From Pipra filicauda (Eukaryota > Chordata > Aves > Passeriformes > Pipridae): a stretch of 64,000 nucleotides of DNA. The notes beneath the pieces were generated by a model. It worked only from the letters and a program-made list of their open reading frames with translations, ran no database searches and was not told the origin of the DNA. The DNA is taken from NCBI RefSeq assembly GCF_003945595.2, contig NW_024104437.1, positions 626,563 to 690,562 of the forward strand. The letters run 5' to 3'. Shown here piece by piece: positions 29,698 through 42,416 of the stretch. The translations under genes and the position numbers were made by a program. Numbering within the stretch: the first letter of the stretch is position 1; each line of letters starts with the position of its first letter.

Positions 29698-29900
29698 TGT
29701 AGTCTAGTGGTTCACAGTCAGTCAGGAGTCCTGGACTCTGTCCCACGCATTGCCAGGGATTTAATGTGTGACTATAGAAGTTGCATCTTTTTGTGTTTCA
29801 ATATCCCCATCTGCAAAAATGAGCATAATAGTATTCGCTTAGTTTATTTGAGATTTAAAAACATTGGTGTATTCTGAAGATAAGACATTATAAAGCTAAT
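29698..29900 (+). mobile_element. Ancient MIR-like SINE remnant (amniote CORE-SINE type)
   Basis: The order of blocks resembles the MIR core: TAGTGGTT near 29705, AGTCCTGGACTCTGTCCC near 29727, TTTAATGTGTGACTAT near 29760, TTTCAATATCCCCATCTGCA near 29796 and AATGAGCATAATAGTA near 29818. A weak tail ending in ATTATAAAGC follows. Birds keep few MIR copies and they are strongly diverged, as this one is. A 79-codon open frame across it is not considered a gene. The family call rests on recalled consensus only. Confidence 0.62.
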
Positions 29901-32204
29901 GTTTTTCCTGTAAAATAAAACGGGAAAAAATTCTATTTTTTTCAGTTGAGTATTGCTACCCACCTAATGAGCAAAACATGTTATTAAAGGGAGTATTTAG
30001 AGATAATTTTAATAGGAGATGAGGACATAACTGCCATTTGTGCCTTTGAAAGTATCCCTATTTCTGCATTCCAGCAGTTCTTATAATAACCATTGCTTCT
30101 GTAGGTAAAACATCTATGCTTCTAGGAAACTAAGTAGACCATACATACAATTATGGTAGCTCTAAATGTCATGAGTTCATTTCTGATTACTTTCAGTGCA
30201 AGCAAATCTCCTTTCTATTGACTTTAATGTGAATTGGCCCAGGTCCAAGGAATTCAGTACAAGCTGTAGCTACCAATCTCAAAGCAACTTCATGCCACCA
30301 GTAACAACAGCTCCACATTCAGAAGCAGGTGCTGTTATTTTGTCAGATTTAATCAGTTAATCTCTTCTTTTAAATACCGTGAATCAAAAGCACAGTTTAG
30401 GCTATCATATCTAAATGCTCCTTAACAAAATGTTATTGTATTTTGTAGGTATTTTGGAGTAGTCTGTAATCACATATCAGTAGTCTTGTGAAAAAGGAAA
30501 GCTGAGCACAGAAACCAGATTTGGCATTTCATATGAAAAACATTCTGCAAAGATTGTTGAAGAAATTAGTTATTCAACTATACATTTGGAAAACAAGTAT
30601 TGCTTTGAGCAAGTAATTTAAAGAACAAACATAAAATACCTCAGTAGTAAGGATAATGCTGCAGACAACCATGATTTACCTGTAGTCAGCACATAAACTC
30701 TGGAATATAAGGATCCTTGCAATTCAATAAATGCTGAGTTGTTACTAGAGGCAAATTCAGGCTTAATTGAGTAGAAACATATCTGCATGTTCTGGAAATC
30801 TCAGAAAAGCAAAAATGTTCAACAGTGTGGCTCAGAAGATAAAATGCCATCTATCCCATTTTATCAATTTCTCCATCTGCTTCCATCTCAGCCTGCTCAT
30901 AAGAATATAGAATTCTTCTCAGTTTTTGCTGTTTATCGTAGATAAAGCTCTTTTTGTTATATATCTCAGATAAAAACTTTTTCATCAGTCCTGTGTGTCT
31001 TTATTGTGTTTGCTTAGAAGTTTTACAGAATAAATAATTTTTTATTACTGTGTTTTTTAGCAAATACTATGTTTTGCCACCACTTAACCTGTTACTGCTT
31101 TAACTTTATGATTATTAGTATTTACTCTTACAGAGCATAAAAGATAGCCTTTTTAGAGGTTACCAAACAAACCAGTATTAGCTGATCTCAGCCTAGAAGA
31201 ATTTACAATCTAAGAAATCTCTTGATAATTCTAGTGCAACCAACATAATAAAAATCAGCTTTCAAAACATGTTGAGGGAATGCCTGACTAGCTCTTAAAG
31301 GTCTTATTCTGCGTGAGATGTAGCAGGATAAATTTAGTTTGCATGCAGCTTTATGCTGCCGAGTCTATTGCTAGACTGTTTCTGAGATCCAAGATCTCCT
31401 TCACATCAATGTGCTGCAGTGGGGGCTTACACACTACGGACTGAGGGCAATATGTAGTACCTTTTGTTCAGTGGGAATTCTGCATGTACACCTCAGTGCA
31501 TATTGAGAAGAAACAGAGGACCTGGGTGTACCTGAGAAGAGAATTTAGATGAGAGAATTTAAATTTGTCATTTTGAGTTTATTACTTTTACACTTTTACA
31601 TTTAATTTGGGGGGGAGGGTGTTATTTGTTTCTTTCTTTGATTACATTCTTCTCTTAAGCATCAGAACATCTGTGTTCAATGACCTGGAACTGAAATAGG
31701 TCAATAAAATGCTACCTGCTTCATTATAGGGAACCTACTGGGTATGTGATTGAGTTCTACAACTTAGATTTGAATGAAATAGCATATACAATTAAGGATT
31801 AAGGGATTTTTTGTGAAACAGAAAAGCAGATTTGTCTTTAATATACAACTAATTTCAATGAAAAGGATTTAGATTTAAAAGATCTAGACATGAAAAGCAA
31901 GCATTCAAGAACATGTAAACATTTTCAGGAGATGTGGGCCTCCTGAGTAGGCTCTGTATTGGAACACATCTTCGAACCAGAATCAAAGGCTGAAGCTGAA
32001 ATGGACAAAAGGAGGAATAAATACAGAGGCTAAATTTATTTCACCTATTATATATTATTGTACATTCTACTTTTTTTGTACACTTGCATTGTGCCTGTTT
32101 GTATGCAGTTCGCTAAGCATTTTTTTTATACTTTTGGCAAATCACCATCCAAATACCTAGACTACCTCAGACCTTGTAGATGCTACCAGTATTTTCTGCT
32201 CTAT
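29901..32204. other. AT-rich intronic DNA, nothing recognised
   Basis: No coding exon, repeat family or structured RNA was recognised. The stretch is AT-rich with short homopolymer runs, and is presumed to be MAGI2 intron. Confidence 0.55.
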
Positions 32205-33300
32205 CACAATCACAGAATGCTTGATGTCGGAAGGGACCTCTGAACTTCACCATCTCATGGTTACTGCAGCCAATGCTGCCTCTGACCTTCACATCCCCAA
32301 CAAGTCCTCTGTTGTTGGTGAGTATGATGTCCAGCAAGCTACTTCTCCTCTTTGGCTTCACTTGGATGAGAAAGTTGCTGAAGTATTCCAGGAACCTCTG
32401 CTGTGTTATCCCTCCAGTAGATAATGGAGTGGTTGAAGTACCCCACAAGGACCAGGGTCTGCAAATGTGAGGCCACTCCTATCTTTCTGTAGAAGGTCTA
32501 ATCTACTTCATGAAATCACAGAATCAACTAGGTTGGAAAAGACCTCTGAGATCATCAAGTCCAACCTTTGACCTAATACCAACTTGTCTACTAGACCATG
32601 GCACTAAGTGCCACATCCAGTTTCTTCCTGAATACCTCCAGAGACGGTGAATCCACCACCTCCCTGGGCAGCCCATTCCAATATCTGGTCACTCTCTCTG
32701 TAAAGAATTTCTTCCTAATGTCTAACCTAAACCTCCCCAGGCACAGCTTAAGATCGTGCCTTCTTGTCCTACTGCTGGTTGCCTGGGAGAAGAGACCAAC
32801 CCCCATCTGGCTGCAACCTCCTGTCAGGGAGTTGTAGAGAGTGAGGAGGTCTCTCTCCCCTGAGCCTCCTCTTCTCCAGGCTAAACAACCCCAGCTCCCT
32901 CAGCCTCTCCTCATAGGGCTTGTGCTCGAGTCCCTTCACCAGCCTTGTTGCCCTTCTTTGGACCTGCTCCAGCACCTCAATATCCTTCCTAAATTGAGGG
33001 GCCCAGAACTGGACACAGCACTCGAGGTGCGACCTCACCAGTGCTGAGTACAGGGGAAGAATCATTTTCCCAGTCCTGCTGGCCACGCTACTTGTTCTTC
33101 TGTTGAGGGTCTAATCCACTTGTTTTTCCTGGACAGGCAGCCTATAGCAGACCTAGAGGTAAGCTGTCAGTTGGCTCCTCATCCATCTCCAGGGAGAGTT
33201 CCATGCATTCCAGCTGTTCTGTCACATAGAGGGCAACTCTACCTGCTTGTCTTCCCAGCCTGTCCTTCCTAAGGATTCTATAAGGAGTCCTCCCTCCTCA
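32205..33300 (-). mobile_element. Older CR1 LINE, rearranged and interrupted
   Basis: Three parts are on the - strand. About 32205-32250 resembles the CR1 3' end (CACAGAATG then GGAAGGGACCTCTG). At about 32250 it jumps directly into the end of the endonuclease region (32251-32508), where the minus-strand translation contains LLDIILTNNRGLVGDVKVRG and SNHEMVKF, both typical of CR1 ORF2. The element resumes at about 33108 and continues into more upstream endonuclease sequence to roughly 33300. Between them sits a younger CR1. The missing reverse transcriptase section implies an internal deletion or template jump. It is non-functional. Confidence 0.8.
32509..33107 (-). mobile_element. Younger CR1 LINE inserted in the older CR1
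   Basis: The + strand starts with an ATCACAGAATC-type 3' end near 32515 and runs back into the C-terminal part of ORF2. Minus-strand frames 33086-32769 ([48 protein letters not shown]) and 32806-32591 ([33 protein letters not shown]) are successive pieces of the same protein. A small indel in a GA-rich run around 32848-32862 separates them. The copy is 5' truncated and dead. Flanking 14-bp repeats at 32495-32508 and 33108-33121 differ at one base and look like a target-site duplication. Confidence 0.92.
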
Positions 33301-33880
33301 AATATATAATTGGTTGTTGTCAGTCCAGTCAGGTTTTGCACAATGCACTGCATCAGTTCAGAGACCTTCAGGTGCTCTAACATTATGATATTGGGGGAAG
33401 AATGATATATAAATGGCTAATTATTATTTGTCTTGTGTCTACTTCAACTAAGTAGTAGCAATCACACCTTGCTGGACTGAGAAGCACACCTGCAGTATAA
33501 TTAAGAACCAACAGTCCTGAGAAAAACCTCTTTTTGACAAATTTTACAGAAATCACAGCACTTCTTAGGATTTCTGATTCATTTCCAATGCTAATTCAGG
33601 GCGATTCAACACAAACTGTTGAATATTGTTAGAGATAACACATTAAAAAAATTTATTAAGAGGGAACACATTTGTGAGAAGATAAATGAGAATTGAACTG
33701 GGAATCTGGAAAAAGTATTTCTTAACAGTGACTGGTTGGAAACTGTAGAGAGAAAAGAGGGAGTGGGAGGAGCAACAAAAGAAGAAAAGTAACTTATATG
33801 TAGAGAAACTGTAATTCCTCGAGACAAGTTGCTCCCATTCCTACATTCCATAGACATTCACATGATCAGTTATCCTTAGT
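33301..33880. other. Intronic DNA, nothing recognised
   Basis: No gene or repeat family was recognised. An 83-codon minus-strand frame at 33606-33857 has no domain-like features and is treated as chance. Confidence 0.5.
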
Positions 33881-33992
33881 ATCATAGAATGGTTTGCATT
33901 GAAAGCGACCTTCAAAGATCATCTAGTCCAGCCCTTCTGCCACGGGCAGAGTCATCTTTCACTAGACCAGTTTGCTTAAGGACCTCCTTCAT
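33881..33992 (-). mobile_element. CR1 LINE, 3' end fragment
   Basis: The + strand reads ATCATAGAATGGTTTGCATT, then a block like GATCATCTAGTCCAGCCCTT, a GCCACGGGCAGAG block and CACTAGACCAG. This is the reverse complement of the CR1 3' end, so the element lies on the - strand and is only about 110 bases long. Confidence 0.9.
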
Positions 33993-36900
33993 TTCTACTG
34001 AAGATTGCAATTCCATTGGATTTTTTAATATGATTATTAGCACATAATTATTCCTCCTTCTTCTGAAGATAAAAGGGAAACTGAAGAATCCAGTAGATCT
34101 ATATACCTTAAAAGCAGAACCTTGAACACAGGGATTTTCTATCCTTTTTATATATCTAGCTCATTTTTAACATTCTGTCCTTGTGCATGCATGAATTGTT
34201 CAGAATTCATCTGAAGGTTAACCTCGTAAAAGATACCCTTATTCCAGAATAATACCCACACATAGCAATAACTATAGAAAAGCAAAGCACAGCCTACCTT
34301 AATCCTAAATTTCTTTCAAAGGGGAATAAATTCTGATGAGAAAAAGAAACAGGGTTGAAATGAGAAAATCTAGACTTGCATTAAAGCACTAAACTAGACA
34401 AGTCACGTGATTCATATTAAAAAAAAAAAAAAAAGAATTTTGACAGACCAGCATATATAACACTACCATGTGAGGACCACTAATGTGTGGTCTGGGATTT
34501 TTTGATATATCAGACATAAGAAGCTTACATATTCTTAAGCTATTCAAACTATAGCTCCTGGAATATTTAACTGTAAGAAAAAATAAAAGTGAAGTTACTG
34601 GTCAAAGATTACATCAAGATCTCTAATGATAGTAAGAGGAAATAATGAAAGAACCTGGAACAATAGTAATAATGTGAAGAAAGAGTGGGAAAAAAGAAGA
34701 AGAATATTGAAGGGAAAAAGGAAGGGAAATTGGTTTATTTAATTTAAAACTATTACCGTACTCAGCTCTTAATTATTTAGTAGATTTTTTTAGTAGATTT
34801 GTCTTTGCTGCCTTTTTATATGATAGTGATTGGGTTTTAGTGTGCTACAATTTACTTCTATACTGGAACATATGGCAACACTATCTGGTTTTGTTATTTT
34901 GATCTTTTTCGTCTTGCATCAACTGCATACAAATGGTCTTGCAAGGTATTTTTGTTGGCAAATGTGAAAAATAGTCTGTGGCTGTTGTCAGTCTACTATA
35001 TGGTTTGGAATGGACATCAGAAAAGAGACTATCCTAACTGAAGATTACACTTTGATGTTTTCAAAGTCTGCTTCTCCACATTTGTTTTATTTCTATTGTT
35101 CATTTTATTATCTTATATCTCTTTGAAAGGGAATGTGAAATGCTATAAGTAGAACCTTTAGCAGAGATTTCCATTTCCTGACTCTAGATAACACAAAGGT
35201 TATCAAAAATATTCATTAAAATTAAAAAAAAAAAAAAAAGAAGGCAATACAGAGACAAAATCTGGTCTAGGGAAAACGTTAAGGGCCTTTCTATGCTATC
35301 CTTAAGAGATCATGGTATTATTTTGGGAGAGAAGAGAGAAGGTTATGCATTTTATTCTACTCTCCTTTCTTCTAAACATTTTCTTCTACTTAATAAGATT
35401 TGCATTAGACATGAGCTTAAATCAAAGACTGCAGACATACACTTTTGGATAGATTAAAAATTGAATTTTATATTCATATTTGGCATCTCAAGACCATTCC
35501 TATTGCAGTAATTGAATTAATTTTCCCTTTCTTTAATCCAATATTCTATTCTTATAAGATTGAGTGCTGATGTCCTTGCTTTTTGGATTTTATTGTATTT
35601 TTTTATACTTTTACAGTTGCAGTCTTTAATTTTCCTTAATATCAGAAATGTTTATAAATTTATCAAAATATAAGTGGGCAAGCCTACTTATGAGGCAATA
35701 GTTTCTCTTAAGGACTGATTTCCTTCTGACCATTAGATTAGCTAAAATACAACAGAAAAAAAACTCCATCGAGAGTTCCTGTTTTCTAAGACAGTGGCTA
35801 ATGGACAGTTACGAGAGGTTAAACTCTGCTGCTTCCCATCAGTAGTGACACTGGTGCAGGTTCTTTGGGAGAGAAGCCCACTGTGCTGCAGGGCAGAGTC
35901 TGTGCAGAGCTGGATCCCACCAGGGCTGGGCAGCAGGTGGGTGCAAGGACCACCCAGGACTGGAAAGCTGTTGCCAGTGGGAGATGCAAATTCATGTGTC
36001 CAGGCACAGAAGTGTTCCTGCTGCAGCAACTTCCAGATTGTGTCTCTATTTCTTCAGTCTTTCTGCCCTGCTAAATATTCCTTCTTTTTCATTCCTGTAG
36101 AATTACACAGATTATCTCAGGTTTACATGGTGTCATGAAAGAAAGGCTTTGCCTTATTTGTGTAACCTTGACTTGTAGAAAACTTAACGAACAATATGTG
36201 TACTGGAGTTGTGTGCTTTGCATCACAATTTGAGTCCTTTGTTGAGAGATCTTCCTCGTGAAAGACAAGTGTGATTACACAGAATAACATAGTTATCCAT
36301 AGATCCACAGGAAAATTTCCAGTCCTTTAAAGATTTTTCAAATGTTTTCTCTTGGAACAAAAATAAATAAATCTATTACTATTAACAGTTAAGAGAAAGA
36401 TCCCAAAAGCAGATGGCAAAGCTTTCATAAGAAAGAGAACAGTGCAGAATCATGAGAGGGCTGAATATAATCTCCCATCTTTCAAGGATTATTGGATCTG
36501 TGAAATGGTTTAATTGTTGTCTGGTTGCAGTGAATTACTTCTGCTACAGCAAGGAAGGTGCTGTTGCCTGTCATTTTTAGGTCAAAACAACCTCCAGACT
36601 CCAGATTTTGCTGTGTGAACACACAGAACTGAGAATTGATGATTACTGGGACCTTGATACTAATACAGCATTTTTTATTATTTCATTGGCTGTTTCAGTA
36701 TATAGTAGCAAAGTGTGGATGAGAATGCTTGCAATTGATTGCTATGAATAGCTGGTGTCTCAGTTCACTTTATTAAATTATTTCAGAACCTTGGTAATAT
36801 CTCAATGGCTGAAGGTTGACCTGCAAATCAAACAGTGGGCAGAGGGCAGAGTTTAGCTCAGAGATACTGGCACCAGTTGCTTTTAACTGCCCTGTTCTGA

Positions 36901-37024
36901 AGGGACACAAAAATGATGTTTGTAGTATTGCAGTTGCTCATGAGGTGCCTATTTTTTTCAGGTAAGCAGATATTGTCATACCTAACGTAAGAGTGCAGCA
37001 TACTAGAAATATGAGCAAACAACG
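33993..37024. other. AT-rich intronic DNA with A-runs and one GC-richer pocket
   Basis: No exon was recognised. Long A runs lie near 34419-34434 and 35222-35239. A GC-richer pocket at about 35790-36060 has open frames on both strands (114 codons + and 95 codons -), but the translations show no domain and overlapping frames on both strands suggest a base-composition effect. It may be an eroded repeat. Confidence 0.5.
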
Positions 37025-37692
37025 TGTATTGGGTTTGCATGGCAAGGTTTTGGTGGTGAGTGGCTTCAGTGAGAAGCTACCAGAAGCTTCCCCCTAGTCC
37101 GATAGGGCCAGAGCTCCAAGATGGACCTACTGCTGGCCAAAGTCAAGACCTGTGATGGTGGCAGGACCTCTGGGAAAACACAGTTAAGAACGGGGAGAAA
37201 GAAAAAAAAAACAACAGCAGCCAGGGAGAGTAGTGACAATATGTGAGAGAAACAACCCTGTAGACACCAAGGTCAGTGGAGAAGGAGGGGGAGGAGGCGC
37301 TCCAGGTGCCAGAGAAGAGATTCCCTTGTGGCCCATGGTGAGACAGGTGTGCCCCCCCGTCGAGGTCCACGGGAGAGCAGAGATCCACCTGCAGCCCTTG
37401 GAGGACCCTACACTGGAGCAGAAGAATGTGAGGAGTCCTCCCCCTGGGAGGAAGGAGCTCCCCCTGAGCCGCTGCATGGGAGGAGGTAGAGAATTTGATT
37501 GGTAATAAATTAAATTAATTTCCCCAAGTCAAGTCTGTTTTGCCCATGACACTAACTGGTGACTGATCTCTCCCCATCCTTATCTCAACCCACAAGCCTT
37601 TCATTATATTTTCTCTGTTCTGTCCAGGTGAGGAGGGAAGTGAGAGTGGCTTTGGTGGGCACCTGGCATCCAGTCAATGCCATCCCACCACA
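37025..37692 (+). mobile_element. ERVL-type LTR (probably solo), + strand
   Basis: It begins TGTATTGGGTTTGCATGGCA and ends CATCCCACCACA, so it has the TG...CA ends of an LTR. The overall match is to a common avian ERVL LTR: early block with AGAAGCTTCCCC, a GGAGAAGGAGGGGGAGGAGG block near 37277, an AATAAA signal at 37504-37509, and a 3' block with TTTGGTGGGCACCTGGC near 37654. It is shorter in the middle than the family as I recall it. No internal retroviral genes follow, so it is probably a solo LTR. A clean target-site duplication is not visible; the flanks share only a loose AACAA. Confidence 0.85.
37504..37509 (+). promoter_or_regulatory. AATAAA polyadenylation signal within LTR
   Basis: Canonical hexamer in the R/U5 part of the + strand LTR. 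Because it has the same orientation as MAGI2 it could in principle cause premature polyadenylation, although most intronic copies are silent. Confidence 0.6.
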
Positions 37693-40600
37693 TAACAATT
37701 CAGTGTTGTGAGGGTCAGACTATTTAGGACAATGTAAAATTGACAGACCTGATACAGCCAATACTTATCCTGTTTACAACTGTGGTCCTAAAACAACTGA
37801 GTGGCATTAATTACTTTTATTAAAGGAAGACAAGGAAATGCAGATATTCTCAGGAGAACCTTAGACCAGCATCTAAATGACTTTCAATTTTATAAAATCC
37901 TTGTGATGCTAAGCACTCACTGGTGAGTTACTTATATCACTGGGTTTTTTTTATTTTAAAGGAGCAACCAGTGCATTATCTTAAAACCATATTATACAAG
38001 CCCCATTTTTTTAGATTTTCTGCAGATATACACAGATTCAGCTTCTACAAACTCAGAATTTATAAACACAAACATTCTCCCTTCTTTAGGCTTTAGGATA
38101 CAAACTGCATGAACATTTGTTCCTATTTTAACTTGCAGAAGATACCATCGTCTTCCATCACTTTTAGGAAACCAAAGGGTATCCTGTTTATTACTGACTC
38201 AAACACTTACAAAAAAATTTAAAGGGGGAAAAAAGCTAAAAATAAAATTAAAAAAAAAGGAGAGAGAAAAATGGAGGAAATAGAACTGACAAATGAGAAG
38301 AGATTAACAATTCAAGGAGAAAGATAATATATAGAGGGAAATGAGCAATTCAGGGCCAGTCAAGCAAGACTTGCCCAGCCATCATGCCAATTGTTGCATC
38401 ACGTCTTCCTCCCCTCACTGGCACACTGATGCTTTCTCTCAGTCTTTCCACCCATTTTTCATACTTTTCTTGTTCCTTTGCCATTTCTTATCACCTACTC
38501 ATTTTTAAATGGTGGAAGCAAAAAAAGAGATTAAAGACAAAAAAGAGAGTTGTGAAGCAACACTATGTTCACTTCTTCCATTTTAATTCCTTTACTGTTA
38601 AACAGTACAGATTTTCCTGCAGCACCAGCTGCCTTGTGTAATTAGAACTGCAACCGCAAAGTGGAAAGCTAATACATTTTTATCATTTTATTGTGTACTA
38701 AAAGGCTGGCAGAGCCTGCCTCTGCCACAGGTGTTTGAAGTGCTCCGACCGAACCCGTTTACAAACATGGCACTTGCACAACTTTCTTTGTCAGTGGAGC
38801 AGACAAAAATATGCACCTAAAATGCATGTAGCATTCAGTTCTCTGCATTTGTAAGAGTTCTTATAAAAGATTGGAGGCTCATTTTTCCCATGATACAGAA
38901 ATAATCTTTCTCTGTGAGCATAGACCAGTGAACCAGATGTTAACCAAGCCTGTCAAATGCAAGCACCTAATTACATATCAAGGAAGAAAATAAACGCTAG
39001 TTTAAATCCACAAGTCCTGAGTGCAGTTCATCACAAGAGGCAAACTTAGGAATTGAGCACACATGTTCAGTAGGTATATAACATTTTCCTCAAAATAATT
39101 AAAGTTCACGCAGGAAAAACATAAATAGCTGTTGATAAGTGCACACAGTAAATATATCATAAATTACAAACAGACTCAGTTTAGCCCATTCTGCTGCATC
39201 TGAAAGCTGTGGATAATAATCCCAGCACAACTTTCTATAGCAGTAGAGTGCCTATCAAGAGAGATGTAAAATCAAGTCTCTTCCAGCTCTGCTTGACTTA
39301 AAGATAGTAGTGTCTACACCTGTCCAATATAGAAGTCTCAGTAAAATTTTCATCCTCTGAGTTCTATCTGCAGATGACCAGTACAGTTTATTAAGTTTTA
39401 TGGAGACTGCAAATGAATGAAAAGAAATATAACCAGCGACTAAAAGTTGTTCTATTCTATGCTTATTTGCTTTTCCCTGGTTATTACACAACTATGTATA
39501 ATTACAGACAACAACAAAAGCAATCTTAAAAAGTATTTCTTCTTCTTGCAATTTCTGCAGTTTGTCTTATGCACTCTGCTGATTTAGGAGCAGCTTTGGT
39601 TGAACAGTAGTTTTTATATTTTCCTTTAGGCCCTCATACATGTATTTTTTAAAATAACTGAGGCTCTAGTCAGTAAGGTCATGCTGCTGCCCTTCTAACT
39701 GAGCTTTCTGAACAGGGTGTGCTGACGCTGAGGTGACCCAGACTAATCACTCTGTCTGAATTGTTCTCATGGGCTATAGGGAAAAATCCTCAAAAAATTT
39801 CAATCAAGTATCACAAGGTCACTCTGTAAAAGGCATGTCTTTATATGCTTCTGGTTGATTATTTTTAAGCTGGTTTACAGAAGAATTAGAAAGCCATAAA
39901 ATAGAGTCAGGTAAAGCTAGGCTGAAATGAGATACTGCACTGAGAGATCTGTTCAGCTGTTATGTTTGGTGTTCTTGTAGGGTCTATTCTGTAGCAACTT
40001 TGCAGTAGACCATACACCTTTTGGGATAAGATGTAGGGGAAGCAGTTTGGAGGGTCTCTTTTGTTTAAGGAATTGTAGTGACCTTGATATTTAAGGAGCT
40101 GAAGAGACTGATGTACAGTAAAGAGCAGAAATTAAAAGACTGACAGGAGAAGAGGCATTCAAATTGAAATTTGTTTATTATGCCACTGAGTTGGTAAAGC
40201 TTCAATTTGGAGACTTACCTTCAACTATTAACCACAAATGCAATCAAAATTAATTGATTTAATTTAAATAATTAATTTATATAATACCAGTGCAAGGGCA
40301 TACACTGAGGAAAAGGTTACTTTCTGTTGTAGGTCAGTTGCTGATTCCAAAATTGCATATATCAGTATCGTGAAAGTCAGATGCCTTATCTCTCTGGGTT
40401 GATGCTTATGATAAAGGCAACCATATGACTGGAAGTCTCTGACATGCAAATAATCTATTGCTGCACATTGATGAGAAAAGTGAACAGACACTCTCTTCTA
40501 CAATTAACTGTTGTTTTCGATCTCTCTGTCCCATTTCCATCTCCATCTCTCTAACACAGTACCCTCTCGATCCCCTCTTTAGTGTTTGGGTTGATATTTT

Positions 40601-42044
40601 ATTCACTCTTATGAAGCTTTTACACTGAGAAGGAAGAGAGGAGGGTAAAGGGAGTGCAAAATACATGTGTTGTCACTTTTATAACATTGCAGCACATAAA
40701 GTCTTGAAGGAAAAGTTACTTAGAAACCTGATTAGTTTGTCATTGTCACAAGTCGGTGTATTAATCGGACACAATTGCAAAGTGCCCTTATGAATGCAAA
40801 CACATTCTGGTGTCTGGTGGATTAACAAAGGACCACGCACCTGTTTCTCATGCAAAGTTCCTTTCTAATGTTGTCACAGAACCATACTGAGAGTGAGTTT
40901 TGGCAGATGAGATTACAATTCAAATAAAGAAAAATAAGCTTCTGAATTCATACATATTTCCTTGTCATTCAAATGACAAGGGATTTTTTAACATAATGTT
41001 TAAAGTATGGAGTGTCCTCATAAATATAACTAATGCATAATGATGAATAAGTTATGACAAGAATTTTCAGAAAGCAGTTACATGCAACCAAAGCAACTTT
41101 TTATCTATTGTGCAACAAAGCAAAAAGTAATAAAAGATGGGATATTTAAAGTTCTCACCCTTGACAAGGCAATGAAGCCACTGAGGACAAAACCAGACAC
41201 AAATCTTATTTCACTAGTATAAATCAAGAAATTCTGCTTCAGCAGATACAGTGTTAACATGAATTTTCCAAAGTGCTATGTAATCTTTCTCATCAATTGT
41301 ATTGATTTATCTATTTCATCAAATACTATTTAAAGAACTACTGTATCTGCATTACACATATATCCAGCTAAGTTCAGAACTGTAAAAACATATTATTAAA
41401 AAGCATAGTAGTCATGGAAACAGATCAGATAGAAAGTACATTGAGGAAGATTCTTCTATCTGATTGTATACAACTTCATTGGCCACTTGGGGATAAAATG
41501 GAGAAATGTAAGATACATTGTACTTGATCAGAGCACTAGTGAATTTAGTCTGCTCTCAGGTTTCCATCCGAGGTCAGTATCTGATGACTCTGAGGCAATT
41601 GCAGCGCATCACAAATAAGTAATGTACCTTTGCAATTTAAAAGTCTGGGCAGGATAGCTTTTTATTTGTGGACCACCCACAGATAATCAATTCATTGTAA
41701 ACATACAAAGTAGTTCTTGGTTATTTTTTTTCCGTTGCCACTACAAATGCTATGTATTTCTATCTCTTTTTATAATATGTCTCTCCATTTACCTCACTGA
41801 CCTGTCAAATAAAATCAAGTAATTGCCATTTGGTGTAATAACAAGGAAGGAAAAAAAAAATAAAGAAAAACAGAAAGCATTATTCTCTGTGCTTTACTTT
41901 GAAACATTGACTTGGAACTCCCAAGGCCCAGTGAGAAAAAGGCAGTCATGAAACAAATGCTTTCTAATGTTGATTGAAATTTTAATTAAAGCTCAGTGTT
42001 GTTATTTAAAAAATCATTCAGAAACACGGTAAAATAACCTGTTT
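37693..42044. other. AT-rich intronic DNA, nothing recognised
   Basis: No exon or interspersed repeat was identified. An 11-bp inverted repeat with a 19-base loop lies at 41424-41464. Open frames are short and domain-free. Confidence 0.5.
41424..41464. repeat. 11-bp inverted repeat, possible hairpin
   Basis: ATCAGATAGAA at 41424-41434 is matched by its exact reverse complement TTCTATCTGAT at 41454-41464, with 19 bases between. Too short for a microRNA precursor, and no wider pairing is evident. Confidence 0.6.
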
Positions 42045-42411
42045 GACCAGGAAAGTTGGTTAGAGGAGATGAAGAATTAGTTTTCCTCTGTGCAGAGGAA
42101 CAGCTTGGCTGTATGGAGGTCTCCAGTGGGAGGGACAGCTGGCTCATGGAGAGTCTGTGGGGCAGGCTCAGAGGAGAGGACAGTAAAGGAGACCATGGTG
42201 AGTTGTTGTTACAGATCCCCTGATCAGGGTGAAGGAAGTCTCTGATCACAGATTCTGCCTGTGAGACTTTAACCTCTCTGACATCTGCTAGAGGGGCAGC
42301 AAGGCAGAAGACAAGCAGGCAACAAGATTTCTGACAGTTTTGGGGAATAAGCTCTTGTTACAGGTACCAGATGAGCCAACGAGGACTGATGCACAGCTGG
42401 ACCTGTTATGA

Positions 42412-42416
42412 ACTAA
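42412..42416. repeat. Target-site duplication ACTAA (left)
   Basis: Identical to 43104-43108 on the other side of the LTR. The interrupted CR1 reads through correctly when the LTR and one copy are removed. Confidence 0.85.

Noticed and set aside
41424..41464. Possible microRNA hairpin
   Set aside because: The stem is only 11 bp with a 19-base loop; microRNA precursors need a much longer stem.
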